64,000 bases of DNA from Sphingomicrobium sp. XHP0239 (lineage in GTDB: Bacteria > Pseudomonadota > Alphaproteobacteria > Sphingomonadales > Sphingomonadaceae): contig NZ_CP154608.1 of NCBI RefSeq assembly GCF_039555325.1, forward strand, positions 1,426,001 through 1,490,000. The letters run 5' to 3'. The notes beneath the pieces were generated by a model. It was not told where the DNA came from and ran no database searches. It worked only from the letters and a program-made list of their open reading frames with translations. Below, piece by piece: positions 34,036 through 43,577 of this stretch. How positions within the stretch are numbered: position 1 is the stretch's first letter; every line of letters starts with the position of its first letter. Position numbers and translations under genes: made by a program.

Positions 34036-34067
34036 CAAAAAGGGCCGGTCCGCAAGGACCAGCCCTT
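34036..34067 (-). terminator. Terminator of the CsbD gene
   Basis: AAGGGCTGGTCC / GGACCGGCCCTT hairpin with a GCAA-type loop on the minus strand, followed by TTTTTG, 36 bases past the csbD-like stop. Confidence 0.87.
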
Positions 34068-34102
34068 CTACCGGGGATAAACCCCGTTCAAGCGCTGAAC
34101 GC

Positions 34103-34273
34103 TTAAATATCGTTGCCAAGCTTGCCCTTGACTTCGCCCTTGGCCTGCTGGGCTTTACCCTTCACTTCTTGATTGCGGCCTTCAGCGCGGGTCTCGGGGT
34201 TATTCGATTCCTGCTTGATTTCGCCAGCGGCTTCGTTGGCATTGCCTTTGATTTTGTCGGTCAGTTCACCCAT
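34103..34273 (-). CDS. CsbD family stress protein
   Basis: A 56-residue hydrophilic protein, almost all Gly, Lys, Glu, Asn and Ala, with the CsbD repeats TDKIKGNANEAAGEIKQ and VKGKAQQAKGEVKGKL. CsbD proteins accumulate in general stress and are intrinsically disordered or weakly helical; the mechanism is unknown. AAGGAG lies 8 bases before ATG 34273. An EcfG-like motif lies 37 bases upstream, in line with stress induction. Confidence 0.92.
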   Translation of the reverse strand: MGELTDKIKGNANEAAGEIKQESNNPETRAEGRNQEVKGKAQQAKGEVKGKLGNDI

Positions 34274-34310
34274 CGGATTTACTCCTTCTTTTTCCGTATG
34301 TTACCTGACC

Positions 34311-34335
34311 AACGAGTGGTGACACCGTTGGTGCC
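34311..34335 (-). promoter_or_regulatory. EcfG-like promoter of the CsbD gene
   Basis: On the minus strand GGCAC (34335-34331), 16 bases, CGTT (34314-34311): one base off consensus in the -35 part. It overlaps a perfect 7-bp inverted repeat, ACCAACG/CGTTGGT. Confidence 0.5.
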
Positions 34336-34425
34336 TCCATACGGCGCAAGAAGCCATCGCTTGGGCGGAGAGTGTCGGATGGGCAGCTCTTCTACCCGGT
34401 CGCAAACACCAGTAAGGTCCGCCCT

Positions 34426-35238
34426 ATGACCGACCTAGTTCCAGCTCGACGTCAATCCGGCCTACGATGGCGCGTGGCACTGTGTGCGTTCGGGGGTCTG
34501 ATGATCGCATACGTGATCGCTTTCGCAGCAACAGGTCAGTACGAGGCCGGACGCACGATCGAGGCAGCCTTTCGCAATAGCCTTCCCGCAGTCCTGTTGG
34601 GAATGCTCGCGGACATAGTTCTGCGTCCGTTATGGAATGGTGGGCGAGCGTGGCGGCTGATCCTGTTGGTGCCGGGGGCTCTCCTCTACACCTTCGGCTG
34701 GTACGCTGCGGTTGTCGTGTTCATCGCTGCGCGCGAAGGGGGGTGGTTTGCAGGCGGCTTCACCGTCGAACCCTTCACACAGCCGGTCAATTCCTGGTTT
34801 CTTTTCCAGGGGATCAGCTATTTCGCCGTCGCCGCCGCCCTGAGCTACGCAGGTCACCTGCATCGGATGCTGGTCACCGCGCTGGCCGAGCGGGGCGCCA
34901 CACCTTCCGCCGGGAACGCCCCTATCCTCGTTCGGGTCGATGGCGATCTGCGCGCGTTCGATCCTTCCGACATCCTGATCGCTTCGGGCGCCGGCGACTA
35001 TGTCGAGTTGGTCACTCGCAACGAACGGCTGCTGACGGGCGGGTCGCTGGGCGAATATGAGCGGCGCCTGCCGGAGCAGGAGTTCGTTCGGCTTCATCGG
35101 TCGCACCTCGTCGCCCTGGCCGCGATCGCGCGAGCCGAACCGGCGGGCAATGGTCGAACCACCGTCCACCTCGTCAACGGCGATAGCATCATCTCCTCGC
35201 GCGCCGGCAGCGCCCGCTTGCGCGAACGAAGCTTCTGA
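34426..35238 (+). CDS. Membrane-bound LytTR family DNA-binding regulator
   Basis: A 270-residue protein with about four membrane spans in residues 15-145 and a C-terminal LytTR DNA-binding domain (about 170-270): VDGDLRAFDPSDILIASGAGDYVELVT, EQEFVRLHRSHLVALAAIARAE and a short acidic beta end. LytTR domains bind tandem direct repeats with a beta fold. Without a receiver domain it may sense a membrane signal directly. ATG 34426 is chosen over an upstream in-frame ATG because the hydrophobic domain begins soon after. The gene is divergent from csbD. Confidence 0.88.
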   Translation: MTDLVPARRQSGLRWRVALCAFGGLMIAYVIAFAATGQYEAGRTIEAAFRNSLPAVLLGMLADIVLRPLWNGGRAWRLILLVPGALLYTFGWYAAVVVFIAAREGGWFAGGFTVEPFTQPVNSWFLFQGISYFAVAAALSYAGHLHRMLVTALAERGATPSAGNAPILVRVDGDLRAFDPSDILIASGAGDYVELVTRNERLLTGGSLGEYERRLPEQEFVRLHRSHLVALAAIARAEPAGNGRTTVHLVNGDSIISSRAGSARLRERSF

Positions 35239-35349
35239 ACTCGATGTCGATTGACCGATAGCAGGTGTCGGTTGGCGGATAAATGAGCGGTAGGGGATGT
35301 GCGCTCCCTAGGTCAGATCGAACCACGCGCTATCGCAAAGGACCCCGAC

Positions 35350-36729
35350 ATGTTCCGAACCGCTCTCGCTTACATCGCGCTCTTCGTCGGCGCGCCCGCT
35401 GCAGCGCAGGAGGCGCGACTCTTTACCGACGTTCGCATCCTGACGATGGACGAGGATGTCGGGGTGATCGAGCGCGGCTGGGTTCACGTCGAAAACGGGC
35501 GCATCGCGGCCATGGGCAGCGGCACGCCGTCCCCTGATCAAGCCGCGGGTATACAGCGGATCGAAGGCAGTGGCACAACGCTGATGCCAGGACTTCATGA
35601 CATGCATGTCCATTACTGGCGCGGGAGCCAAGGGTTGAGCTACCTCCTCAACGGCATCACCAGCGTACGCAATATGACCGGTAGCACCAGCGATGCGTTA
35701 CTCTCCCAAGGCGCGGCGGATGGAGCTATTCTCGGTCCGCGCGTCACCGGGCCGGGACCGCTCATGGACGGCGATCCACCGGTCCGCTCGGGGATCTCGC
35801 TGGTCCTGACAAGCCCCGAACAGGCCGTGGGCGCCGTCCGCGCCCAGGCCACCGCATATTTTCCCGCGATCAAGCTCTACGAACGGCTCGACGCCGAGAC
35901 GTTCCGCGCCGCAGTTGCCGAAGCCAAACGCCTTGATCTGAAAATCTACGCTCACACGCCCGACAGCCTGACGGTCGAAGAAATGCTCGATCTCGGCATC
36001 GACAGCCTCGAACATCTCGACGGGCTCTCCGAGGTCCTCGTCGACAAGGAGCGGCTCGGAGATCGATCGGGGTCGGTCGCCGAGTGGGCAGAGGCAGAGC
36101 CGGCGCGATTTCCGGAATGGGTCGGTCGGGTGAAGGATTCGGGCGTCACCGGTGTCCCTACACTGGCTCTGTCGTACGGTCGCCGCGATGCGCGCGATGA
36201 GGGCGATGCCTGGTACGACCGACCCGAATTGGCGATCTTCAGCGAAAATGACGTCGCATGGTGGCGCTCGAGCATCGCCGAGGGGGGCTTTGTCTCCAGG
36301 AGTTTTCCCGATCTCGACGCAGCTATCGCCAACAAGGTCTCCTTTGTCAGCGCATTGCGCGAGGCAGGCGTGCCGTTGCTGATCGGCACCGATCCGCCCA
36401 ACCCCTTCGTCCTGTCAGGCTATGCCATCCATGACGAGTTTCGCGGGTTTCTCGACGCCGGATACACCGCGGAAGAGGTGATGCGAATCGCGACGCGCGA
36501 CGCGGCTTTGTTCTCGGGGCGCGAGGATCTGGGAATCGTGAGGAGCGAGGCGCGCGCCGACCTCCTTTTGGTCGACGGCGATCCGCGCTCGGATATCACT
36601 GTCCTGCGCCGACCGCGCGGCGTCATGGTCGCGGGTCATTGGTACGATCGCACGGCCCTCGATACAGCCTTCGCGGACCGCGCTGCGCAAATCGCCTCAC
36701 CGGCGACGGCGATCGCGTCGGACGACTAG
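35350..36729 (+). CDS. Exported amidohydrolase family protein
   Basis: A 459-residue protein with a signal peptide ([20 protein letters not shown]). The amidohydrolase metal site begins HDMHVHY (HxH) and continues with KLYERLD (likely the Lys or its replacement), an AHTPD His, EHLDGLS and GTDPP. These features fit the imidazolonepropionase/prolidase-like branch; substrate unknown. Its TAG stop overlaps the convergent thiG stop by four bases. A second, longer exported amidohydrolase is at 57919-59925. Confidence 0.87.
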   Translation: MFRTALAYIALFVGAPAAAQEARLFTDVRILTMDEDVGVIERGWVHVENGRIAAMGSGTPSPDQAAGIQRIEGSGTTLMPGLHDMHVHYWRGSQGLSYLLNGITSVRNMTGSTSDALLSQGAADGAILGPRVTGPGPLMDGDPPVRSGISLVLTSPEQAVGAVRAQATAYFPAIKLYERLDAETFRAAVAEAKRLDLKIYAHTPDSLTVEEMLDLGIDSLEHLDGLSEVLVDKERLGDRSGSVAEWAEAEPARFPEWVGRVKDSGVTGVPTLALSYGRRDARDEGDAWYDRPELAIFSENDVAWWRSSIAEGGFVSRSFPDLDAAIANKVSFVSALREAGVPLLIGTDPPNPFVLSGYAIHDEFRGFLDAGYTAEEVMRIATRDAALFSGREDLGIVRSEARADLLLVDGDPRSDITVLRRPRGVMVAGHWYDRTALDTAFADRAAQIASPATAIASDD

Positions 36730-37508
36730 ATCAGCCCCGACAGCGGGCTCGATGGGTCGGCGTAGCGGCGCTGGCCCATCCGCCCGGCCAGATAGGCATC
36801 GCGACCCGCCTCGACCGCCAGCCGCATGGCACGGGCCATGCGCACCGGGTCCTTCGCCTCGGCAATCGCAGTGTTCATCAGGACGCCGTCACAGCCCAGT
36901 TCCATCGCCACCGCGGCATCGCTAGCCGTGCCGACGCCTGCATCGACCAGCACCGGAACGCTCGCACCCTCGACGATCAGCCGGATCGTGACACGGTTCT
37001 GGATGCCGAGGCCCGATCCGATCGGCGCACCCAGCGGCATGATCGCCACCGCGCCCGCGTCCTCGAGTTGTTTCGCGGCGATCGGATCGTCGACGCAATA
37101 GACCATCGGATGAAAACCTTCGTTCGCCAGTATTTCGGTCGCCTTCAGCGTCTCACGCATATCGGGATAAAGCGTCTTCGCCTCGCCCAGCACTTCCAGT
37201 TTCACGAGGTCCCAGCCCCCCGCCTCGCGCGCCAGTCGCAGGGTGCGGATCGCCTCGTCGGCGGTAAAACAGCCGGCGGTATTGGGAAGGTAGGTGATCT
37301 TCTTCGGGTCGATATGATCCTGCAGCGTCGGCTGTCCCGGATCGCTGACGTTCACGCGCCGTACCGCGACCGTGACGATTTCCGCCCCGGAAGCCTCCAC
37401 GGCGGCGGCATTCTCCGCGAAATCCTTGTACTTGCCCGTGCCGACGATCAACCGCGAGGTGAAGGTCCGGCCCGCGACCGACCACGTATCATTCTGTTTT
37501 TCCGTCAT
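36726..37508 (-). CDS. thiG: Thiazole synthase ThiG
   Basis: A 260-residue TIM-barrel enzyme that joins deoxyxylulose-5-phosphate, an iminoglycine and ThiS-thiocarboxylate sulfur into the thiazole of thiamine. K103 in LVKLEVLGE is the expected imine-forming lysine; [13 protein letters not shown] opens the barrel and [12 protein letters not shown] and [12 protein letters not shown] form the phosphate site. The thiS gene lies 17 bases upstream. Length and motifs are complete. Confidence 0.97.
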   Translation of the reverse strand: MTEKQNDTWSVAGRTFTSRLIVGTGKYKDFAENAAAVEASGAEIVTVAVRRVNVSDPGQPTLQDHIDPKKITYLPNTAGCFTADEAIRTLRLAREAGGWDLVKLEVLGEAKTLYPDMRETLKATEILANEGFHPMVYCVDDPIAAKQLEDAGAVAIMPLGAPIGSGLGIQNRVTIRLIVEGASVPVLVDAGVGTASDAAVAMELGCDGVLMNTAIAEAKDPVRMARAMRLAVEAGRDAYLAGRMGQRRYADPSSPLSGLI

Positions 37509-37525
37509 GCCGGCGTCCCTAGCGA

Positions 37526-37744
37526 TCAACCGCCGCCGACGAAATGGACGATCTCATATTCGTCCCCATCCTCGACGCAGACTTCGTCCAGCGTGCCCCG
37601 GGGCACGACTTCCAGATTGCGTTCGACCGCGACACGATGCGGATCGAGGCCGATGTCGCGGACCAGTTGGGCGATGCTGGTCTCGGGTTTGACGCGACGG
37701 TGATCGCCGTTGACGCGGACCGCGAGGGTGGGATCGAGAGACAT
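37526..37744 (-). CDS. thiS: Sulfur-carrier protein ThiS
   Basis: A 72-residue ubiquitin-fold carrier ending in VGGG, i.e. with the C-terminal Gly-Gly required for thiocarboxylate formation. It starts [10 protein letters not shown] and has [30 protein letters not shown] 37744 gives the normal length; an upstream ATG at 37798 would add 18 residues. It donates sulfur to ThiG. Divergent from aroQ; the 67-base shared region contains no TPP riboswitch. Confidence 0.94.
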   Translation of the reverse strand: MSLDPTLAVRVNGDHRRVKPETSIAQLVRDIGLDPHRVAVERNLEVVPRGTLDEVCVEDGDEYEIVHFVGGG

Positions 37745-37811
37745 GCTGCTGATTGCCGCCCGTGCGGACGGCCCTTCCGTTACGTTGCTGTGGCTCATAT
37801 AGGGACGATCC

Positions 37812-38339
37812 ATGACTTCGCCAGCACAGATCCTCGTCCTCAACGGGCCGAACCTCAACATGCTCGGGCAGCGCCAGACGCAGCTCTACGGCCCCGACAC
37901 GCTCGACGACATCACCGTCGCGATGCAGGAACGCGCCAAGCCCGCCGGGATGCAGGTGACGGTCAAGCAATCCAATCACGAAGGTCAGCTGATCGACTGG
38001 CTGCACGAAGCCCACGAGCAGAAGGTCGCGGCGGTCATCCTGAATGCGGGCGCTCTCAGCCATACGTCGGTCTCGCTGCGCGATGCGGTCGAGGCGATCG
38101 ACCCGCCCGTTCTCGAAGTGCACATTACCAATATCTACGCGCGCGAAGGCTTCCGTCGCCAGAGCCTGATCAGTCATGTCGCGCGCGGCGGGCTGCAGGG
38201 GTTCGGCGCTCACGGTTATCTCATGGCGCTGGACGCCGCGCATCGCATCGTCCTAGGAAAAGGCCGGAAAAGCGGGAGCAAGAAGACGCCCGCGCAACAA
38301 CAGCAGGGAATATCGGATGAGCAAAAGCAACGGCACTGA
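37812..38339 (+). CDS. aroQ: Type II 3-dehydroquinate dehydratase AroQ
   Basis: A 175-residue dehydratase for the third shikimate step. The active-site blocks are LNGPNLNMLGQRQTQLYG with R21 and catalytic Tyr26, SNHEGQLIDWLHE, NAGALSHTS and HITNIYAREGFR. The C-terminal tail (155-175) is extended and Lys/Gln-rich, and the gene overlaps accB by 23 bases, so the last codons also lie inside the accB start region. Start is unambiguous. Confidence 0.95.
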   Translation: MTSPAQILVLNGPNLNMLGQRQTQLYGPDTLDDITVAMQERAKPAGMQVTVKQSNHEGQLIDWLHEAHEQKVAAVILNAGALSHTSVSLRDAVEAIDPPVLEVHITNIYAREGFRRQSLISHVARGGLQGFGAHGYLMALDAAHRIVLGKGRKSGSKKTPAQQQQGISDEQKQRH

Positions 38340-38802
38340 GCCGATGCGCGTCGACAGCGCCTTGGTCCGCGAACTGGCGGAATTGTTGAGCGACAATTCG
38401 CTGACCGAAATCGAGGTCGAGGACGGTGATCGCAAGATCAAGGTACGCCGCGAGGCCGCGCCGGTGCACGCCGCGCCTGCCTACGCGCCGCAGCCCGCCG
38501 CTCCGCAGCCGGCGGCTTCCCCCGCGGCCGACAACGCGCCCGTCGAGAATGCGACGGAGGCTCCTTCCGGAACGCCCGTCAAGGCGCCGATGGTCGGCAC
38601 CGCCTATCTTTCGCCCGAACCCGGCTCCGACCCGTTCGTCCGCGAGGGCGACACGGTGAAGGAAGGCGACACGTTGCTGATCGTCGAGGCGATGAAGGTC
38701 ATGAACCCCATCACCGCGCCCGTGTCCGGCACCGTCAAGGCGATTAACGTCGCCGACGCCCAACCGGTCGAGTTCGACCAGCCGCTCGTGATCATCGACT
38801 AG
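38317..38802 (+). CDS. accB: Biotin carboxyl carrier protein AccB
   Basis: A 161-residue carrier with an N-terminal helical segment, an Ala/Pro-rich linker (46-85) and a C-terminal biotinyl domain. The biotinylated lysine is K127 in EAMKVM. It carries carboxybiotin between AccC and the carboxyltransferase in malonyl-CoA synthesis. The gene starts inside the end of aroQ and is followed 7 bases later by accC. Confidence 0.96.
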   Translation: MSKSNGTEPMRVDSALVRELAELLSDNSLTEIEVEDGDRKIKVRREAAPVHAAPAYAPQPAAPQPAASPAADNAPVENATEAPSGTPVKAPMVGTAYLSPEPGSDPFVREGDTVKEGDTLLIVEAMKVMNPITAPVSGTVKAINVADAQPVEFDQPLVIID

Positions 38803-38809
38803 GCACGAC

Positions 38810-40162
38810 ATGGCCCAGATTCAGAAATTGTTGATCGCCAACCGCGGCGAAATCGCGCTGCGCATCCACCGCGCCTGCCACGAAATGGGGATCAAGACGG
38901 TCGCGGTTCATTCGACCGCCGATGCCGACGCGATGCACGTTCGCCTCGCCGACGAGACCGTCTGCATCGGCCCGCCGCCCAGTCCCGACAGCTATCTCAA
39001 TATCGCCAACATCATTTCCGCCGCCGAGGTAACGCACGCCGATGCGATCCATCCCGGCTACGGTTTCCTGTCGGAAAATGCCAAGTTCGCCGAGATCGTC
39101 GAATCGCACGGGCTGACCTGGGTCGGTCCCAAGCCCGAGCACATCCGCGTCATGGGCGACAAGGTCGCAGCGAAGAAGACTGCTGGCGAGCTCGGGCTTC
39201 CTCTCGTTCCCGGCAGCGAAGGCGCGCTGGAAAGCGTCGAACAAGCGAAGGAACTCGCCGACCAGGTGGGCTATCCCGTCCTGATCAAAGCGGCGTCCGG
39301 CGGCGGCGGTCGCGGCATGAAGGTCGTGCCCGAAGCCGACCAGCTCGAAAGCCTCATGAAGCAGGCGTCGAGCGAGGCGAAGAACGCCTTCGGCGACGCA
39401 ACCGTCTACATGGAAAAATATCTCGGCAATCCTCGCCACATCGAATTTCAGGTGTTCGGCGACGGCGAGGGCCAGGCGATCCATCTGGGCGAACGCGACT
39501 GCTCGATCCAGCGCCGCCACCAGAAGGTTATCGAGGAAGCCCCCTCTCCCGTCATCAGCGCCGAGGAACGCGCCCGCATGGGCAAACGCTGCGCCGACGC
39601 GATGGCCGAAATGGGCTATCGCGGCGCCGGCACGATCGAGTTCCTCTACGAGAACGGCGAATTCTACTTCATCGAGATGAATACCCGGCTGCAGGTCGAG
39701 CATCCGGTGACCGAAATGATTTCGGGCATCGACTTGGTCCGCGAACAGATCCGCATCGCCCAGGGCGACGGGCTTTCGGTCCGCCAGGAGCAGGTCCATC
39801 TTCACGGACATGCCATCGAATGCCGCATCAATGCCGAGGATCCGCGCACCTTCGCCCCCAGCCCCGGCCGGGTGGAGAATTACGTCGCGCCGGGCGGAAT
39901 GCACGTGCGCGTCGATAGCGGTCTCTACGCCGGCTATACCGTGCCGCCCTATTACGACAGCATGATCGGCAAGCTGATCGTTTATGGCACCGACCGCGAA
40001 CGGTGCATCATGCGCCTGCGCCGGGCGCTCGAGGAATTCGTGCTCGGCGGCATGAAGACGACGGTGCCCTTGCATCAGCGGATCATCGACACCGAGGAAT
40101 TTGCGAGCGGCGATTATACGATCAAGTGGCTGGAGGAGTGGCTCGCGGGCCAGGACGACTGA
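38810..40162 (+). CDS. accC: Biotin carboxylase AccC
   Basis: A 450-residue ATP-grasp enzyme that carboxylates AccB-bound biotin. Blocks include [12 protein letters not shown] at the N-terminus, GGGGRGMK (Gly-rich ATP loop), [19 protein letters not shown] and ECRINAEDP. Length is normal. Its TGA overlaps the next ATG (TGATG, 40160-40164). Confidence 0.97.
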   Translation: MAQIQKLLIANRGEIALRIHRACHEMGIKTVAVHSTADADAMHVRLADETVCIGPPPSPDSYLNIANIISAAEVTHADAIHPGYGFLSENAKFAEIVESHGLTWVGPKPEHIRVMGDKVAAKKTAGELGLPLVPGSEGALESVEQAKELADQVGYPVLIKAASGGGGRGMKVVPEADQLESLMKQASSEAKNAFGDATVYMEKYLGNPRHIEFQVFGDGEGQAIHLGERDCSIQRRHQKVIEEAPSPVISAEERARMGKRCADAMAEMGYRGAGTIEFLYENGEFYFIEMNTRLQVEHPVTEMISGIDLVREQIRIAQGDGLSVRQEQVHLHGHAIECRINAEDPRTFAPSPGRVENYVAPGGMHVRVDSGLYAGYTVPPYYDSMIGKLIVYGTDRERCIMRLRRALEEFVLGGMKTTVPLHQRIIDTEEFASGDYTIKWLEEWLAGQDD

Positions 40163-40530
40163 TGGTCGGGGTTCGACCGCTCCTCGACGAGCGGGCCTAC
40201 GGGTTCGCAACCGTCCATCCGCGCGACCCTTGGCCCGATGCGCTGCGGCCGCTCGCCACCTTCGAGGAGGCAGAAGGCACCAGCGTCATCGCGCCGCTCG
40301 AAGAACTGGAGGCGCTCGGCCTCGACCCCGCGGGAAGCTGGGCACTGGTCACGCTGGGGTTCGAAAGCCGCCTGGACGGTATCGGGCTGACCGCCAAGGT
40401 GTCGCGCGCGCTGGCCGATGCCAGCATTCCCTGCAACGTGGTCGCCGCTTTCCATCACGACCATCTGTTCGTGCCATGGAATCGGCGCGCGAAGGCGCTG
40501 TCGATCCTCAAGGAGACACAGGCCCCATGA
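40162..40530 (+). CDS. ACT-domain protein
   Basis: A 122-residue protein with a short N-terminal lead (RPLLDERAYGFATVHPRDPWPDALRPLATFEEAEG) and an ACT-like fold with LVTLGFESRLDGIGLTAKVSRALADASIPCNVVAAFHHDHLFVP. ACT domains bind amino acids or other small ligands. No enzyme domain is attached, so it is a stand-alone sensor or regulator. Coupled to accC at its start and to the ArsC-like gene at its end (ATGA), thus part of the acc operon. Confidence 0.83.
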   Translation: MVGVRPLLDERAYGFATVHPRDPWPDALRPLATFEEAEGTSVIAPLEELEALGLDPAGSWALVTLGFESRLDGIGLTAKVSRALADASIPCNVVAAFHHDHLFVPWNRRAKALSILKETQAP

Positions 40531-40880
40531 GCAAGTCGGCACGCATGACTTTTACGCCCCGCTGCGGCACCGCACGAAAGACGAAGGCGATCCTGGAGGA
40601 CGGGGGCTACGAGGTCACCACCATCGATTATCTCGCGGGCGACCTGTCGCGAGAGGAACTCGAACGGCTGTTCGACCGCGCCGGCATGACGCCGCGCGAC
40701 GGTCTGCGCGCCAAGGAACCGATCGCCCGCGATCTCGGCCTGCTCGACGATGAAGTGAGCGATGAGGCGATCCTCGATGCGATGATGGAGCATCCGATCC
40801 TGATCGAACGCCCGTTGGTGGAGACCGACAAGGGCGTCGTCCTCGCACGGCCGCAGGACAAGGTACGCGACATCCTGTAA
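40527..40880 (+). CDS. ArsC/Spx-family reductase
   Basis: A 117-residue thioredoxin-fold protein. The catalytic cysteine is C13 in [10 protein letters not shown], matching the arsenate reductase pattern NPxCGTSRxT, and the tail [24 protein letters not shown] fits the substrate-binding end of ArsC. It may reduce arsenate with glutaredoxin or act as a different disulfide reductase. No ars operon is nearby. Last gene of a coupled chain with accC. Confidence 0.85.
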   Translation: MSKSARMTFTPRCGTARKTKAILEDGGYEVTTIDYLAGDLSREELERLFDRAGMTPRDGLRAKEPIARDLGLLDDEVSDEAILDAMMEHPILIERPLVETDKGVVLARPQDKVRDIL

Positions 40881-40891
40881 ATTCGGGTCCG

Positions 40892-41614
40892 ATGACCGAA
40901 TCGCTCGACCCTCGCATGCTTCTTCGTGGCTATGCCGCGGGCATCTTTCCGATGGCCGACAGCGCGACCGCGCCCGATATCTTCTGGGTCGAACCGCGTC
41001 AGCGCGCGATCCTGCCGCTGGACGGCTTTCACCTCTCCCGAAGCCTTGCCAAGCGGGTCCGCTCCGACCGGTTCTCCGTCACGCGCGACCGCGCGTTCGA
41101 GGCGGTGCTGGCAGGGTGCGCGGACCGCGAGGAAACGTGGATCAACCCGACCATCGAACGGGCGGTCTTGGGCCTCCACGCCGCGGGGCACGCCCACTCG
41201 ATCGAAACGTGGCAGGATGGCGAACTGGTCGGCGGGCTCTATGGCGTGCAGCTCGGCGGCGCCTTCTTCGGCGAAAGTATGTTCAGCCGCCGCACCGACG
41301 CCTCCAAGGTCGCGCTCGCCTGGCTGGTCGCGCGGCTATGGGCCGGCGGGTTCCGGCTGCTCGACTGTCAGTTCATTACCGATCATCTGAAAAGTTTGGG
41401 CGCGATCATCGTGCCGCGCCCGCGCTATCTGCAGCTGCTGTCAGACGCGCTGGCCGTCGATGGAGGCGCGGTCGATCGACCTCGTCCAATCCGGGCACAG
41501 CGCGACGCGCCCGACTTCTATGCGCTCGATTCGCTTGGCAGCGGTTCCGTTTCCGGCGGTGATACCGGGCCTTCGGGGAAGCTCATCGCGCAGCTTTTGA
41601 CCCAGACGTCATAG
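40892..41614 (+). CDS. aat: Leucyl/phenylalanyl-tRNA-protein transferase Aat
   Basis: A 240-residue transferase that adds Leu or Phe to proteins with N-terminal Lys or Arg, directing them to ClpAP degradation. Signature blocks are [53 protein letters not shown] and [19 protein letters not shown]. Length is slightly above average at the C-terminus, which runs 97 bases into the convergent DUF2155 gene. Confidence 0.96.
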   Translation: MTESLDPRMLLRGYAAGIFPMADSATAPDIFWVEPRQRAILPLDGFHLSRSLAKRVRSDRFSVTRDRAFEAVLAGCADREETWINPTIERAVLGLHAAGHAHSIETWQDGELVGGLYGVQLGGAFFGESMFSRRTDASKVALAWLVARLWAGGFRLLDCQFITDHLKSLGAIIVPRPRYLQLLSDALAVDGGAVDRPRPIRAQRDAPDFYALDSLGSGSVSGGDTGPSGKLIAQLLTQTS

Positions 41615-42051
41615 ACGGGGTGCTCGACCACGTTGAGCGACGGGCTTTCGCGATAGACCCAGCCTGAGAAGACGCGCTCGACCTGTTCAGATCCGCGCAC
41701 GCGCACGTCGAGCTGGACGAAGGCGCCGGTCCAGGGCTGGTCCTCCCACGGAGCCGTCGTTTCGCAAGCGCGAAGTCGCACCCGTGCATCGCCGATGCGC
41801 ACTTCCTGACCGGGACTGAGTTCGAGGTCGCGGGTCAGCCCGTTGCGCTTGTTGAGAAAACCGATCGTTGCGACCCGCTCCGCCATCGGCGTGACTCCGG
41901 GCAGCGCCGAATTGTCGACGACGACGTCGCTCTCCTCGATCTCCAGCTCGGGCTCCTCCTGCGCCTCGGGAGGCGCCCGGCCTTCGCACGCCGCAAGGCC
42001 GAGGGTCGCCGCGGCAAGGAGCGTGATCTTATTCAGGGGTCCAGGCTTCAT
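41518..42051 (-). CDS. DUF2155 lipoprotein
   Basis: A 177-residue predicted lipoprotein with lipobox LAAC (Cys22) after [17 protein letters not shown]. The conserved part reads [61 protein letters not shown], typical of DUF2155. Then a 22-residue acidic tail follows, which lies antisense to the end of aat. DUF2155 proteins are alphaproteobacterial and linked by synteny to complex I assembly genes; function unproved. Its start overlaps the NDUFA12 stop by 23 bases. Confidence 0.9.
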   Translation of the reverse strand: MKPGPLNKITLLAAATLGLAACEGRAPPEAQEEPELEIEESDVVVDNSALPGVTPMAERVATIGFLNKRNGLTRDLELSPGQEVRIGDARVRLRACETTAPWEDQPWTGAFVQLDVRVRGSEQVERVFSGWVYRESPSLNVVEHPVYDVWVKSCAMSFPEGPVSPPETEPLPSESSA

Positions 42052-42412
42052 AGTCGCCCGTGGCTGCCGCGCGCTGACCCGGTCGCCCAAGCGACCCGCC
42101 CGGACGATACGCCTCGGCAGTACCGGTAAGATTGGGGGTGGCATCGCGCTCGAACGATCGACGAGGCGGCAGGCTCTCGTCAGGCAGATCGTCGATGGTG
42201 CCTCGCAGCCAGGCGTTCCAGCCGGGCGGCGTGCGGCTCGCGTCGTTCGAGCCCTCATAGATCACCCAGCGACGCGCCGGATCCTTCTTGTGCCGGTAGT
42301 AGGCATTGCCGAGCGCGTCGGTGCCGACCTTTTCGCCGTGCCGAGATGTGAACAGCCCGGTGCCGAAGCTGGCACCGTTCCACCAGGTGAACATTTGCTG
42401 GAGCATACCCAT
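42029..42412 (-). CDS. NDUFA12-like complex I accessory subunit
   Basis: A 127-residue homologue of mitochondrial NDUFA12, found in alphaproteobacterial complex I. Blocks: MLQQMFTWWNGASFGTGLFTSRHG, VGTDALGNAYYRHKKDPARRWVIYEG and the W-x-AWLRG end. It probably stabilises NADH:ubiquinone oxidoreductase at the membrane. ATG 42412 or 42406 are both possible. The C-terminus overlaps the start of the DUF2155 lipoprotein gene. Confidence 0.93.
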   Translation of the reverse strand: MGMLQQMFTWWNGASFGTGLFTSRHGEKVGTDALGNAYYRHKKDPARRWVIYEGSNDASRTPPGWNAWLRGTIDDLPDESLPPRRSFERDATPNLTGTAEAYRPGGSLGRPGQRAAATGDYEAWTPE

Positions 42413-42454
42413 GACCGCAGCGCTTACGGGATGAGGGGCATCGAGCGCAAGCGG

Positions 42455-42922
42455 CTAGAGCTGCACCTTGTCACCCTCGGAAATGCCCAGCTCCGCCGCA
42501 CGACCGCCGGCGATCTCAAGTACATTCTGCACCGGTTCGAGACTGGAATAGGGCGCTTCCGATAGCGGCAGCGTGTTCGCGTGAATGGTCGCGATCGTGC
42601 CGTCGGCGCGGATGTAGATGATGTCCAAGGGAATATACGTGTTGCGCATCCAGAAGCCGCGCACCGCCTCGTCGTCATAGAGGAAGATCATGCCGCGGTC
42701 GGGGGCCAGCGTCTCGCGGAACATGAGGCCCCGATTTTGCTGCTCGCGCGTTTCCGCGACCTCGACAGTGAAAGGATGGGTCTGCCCGTCCGACGTGGTG
42801 ACCGCGATTTCCCGTTCCGCGAGACCGGAGGGAGCGGTCACCACTTCCTCGGCGGCGGGCTGGCAAGCGGCGAGCGGCGTGGCCACCATCGCGGCGAGCA
42901 GCGCCGCAAGCGCGGTCCTCAT
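42455..42922 (-). CDS. DUF192 family lipoprotein
   Basis: A 155-residue predicted lipoprotein: LAAC lipobox with Cys20. The DUF192 domain shows REQQNRGLMFRETLAPDRGMIFLYDD, FWMRNTYIPLDIIYI and NVLEIAGGRAAELGI. Members are of unknown function, found in many bacteria and archaea. ATG 42922 overlaps the stop of the cold-shock gene (ATGA). Confidence 0.9.
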   Translation of the reverse strand: MRTALAALLAAMVATPLAACQPAAEEVVTAPSGLAEREIAVTTSDGQTHPFTVEVAETREQQNRGLMFRETLAPDRGMIFLYDDEAVRGFWMRNTYIPLDIIYIRADGTIATIHANTLPLSEAPYSSLEPVQNVLEIAGGRAAELGISEGDKVQL

Positions 42923-43479
42923 TCCTGTCGCAGACTGACGGCGGTGAGACCCTTCTTGCCCTGCGCGATCCGTGCGTCCATCCGGTCGCCCGGTTCCAGG
43001 TCGAGGATCTGCCCCTCGCGGACCGTTTCCATATGAATGAAGATGTCCGGCTCGCTCTCCCCGACGCGGTTGACGAACCCATAGCCCTTGACGCGATTGA
43101 ACCATTTGACCTCCACCGGTTCGAACGGATCGGCGGCCTCGATCAAGGCTTCCCGGTCCGCCCGTTCGGCAGAAGAAATGGACGAGCGCGGGCCCTGAGG
43201 CAAGGCCGTCGTGTCATCGATCGAGACGATCTTGCTCGCCTGCCAACCGCGCTCATGTTCGTGCGCCTCGACCTCGAGCGTCGCGCCCTCGGGCAAGGTG
43301 CGGCGATCGTGCGGCTCGAGAAGCGAGAAGTGAAGGAGAACGTCGCCGTCGACGTCGTCGCTGACGAGGAACCCGAACCCGCGCGTCGCGTCGAACCATT
43401 TGACGATGCCACTGATCTCGACACACGGCGGCGCGCCGATCTCGCCGTCCTGTTCGGTAGCGCCATCATTTCGATACAC
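42919..43479 (-). CDS. Protein with two cold-shock domains
   Basis: A 186-residue protein with two CSDs: the first near 22-88 (GIVKWFDATRGFGFLVSDD with the VLLHFS strand), the second near 118-184 (VEVKWFNRVKGYGFVNRV and DIFIHM). Each carries the RNP1/RNP2 aromatic residues, so both should bind single-stranded nucleic acid. The start is GTG 43479 with AGGA 9 bases upstream; no ATG fits. A double CSD is less common than a single one and may act as an RNA chaperone. Upstream neighbour is recX, downstream the DUF192 lipoprotein. Confidence 0.9.
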   Translation of the reverse strand: MYRNDGATEQDGEIGAPPCVEISGIVKWFDATRGFGFLVSDDVDGDVLLHFSLLEPHDRRTLPEGATLEVEAHEHERGWQASKIVSIDDTTALPQGPRSSISSAERADREALIEAADPFEPVEVKWFNRVKGYGFVNRVGESEPDIFIHMETVREGQILDLEPGDRMDARIAQGKKGLTAVSLRQE

Positions 43480-43577
43480 GTCACAAATTCCTACTTTACG
43501 GAGTCCGTTCTACCAGAAATTTTAGTGTCGTGGAACCGACATACGTATTCCGGTGCTACGGCAAAAGGGCGGTGGCA

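Noticed and set aside
37745..37811. TPP riboswitch before thiS
   Set aside because: Only 67 bases separate thiS from aroQ and the conserved CTGAGA-type THI-box sequences are absent.
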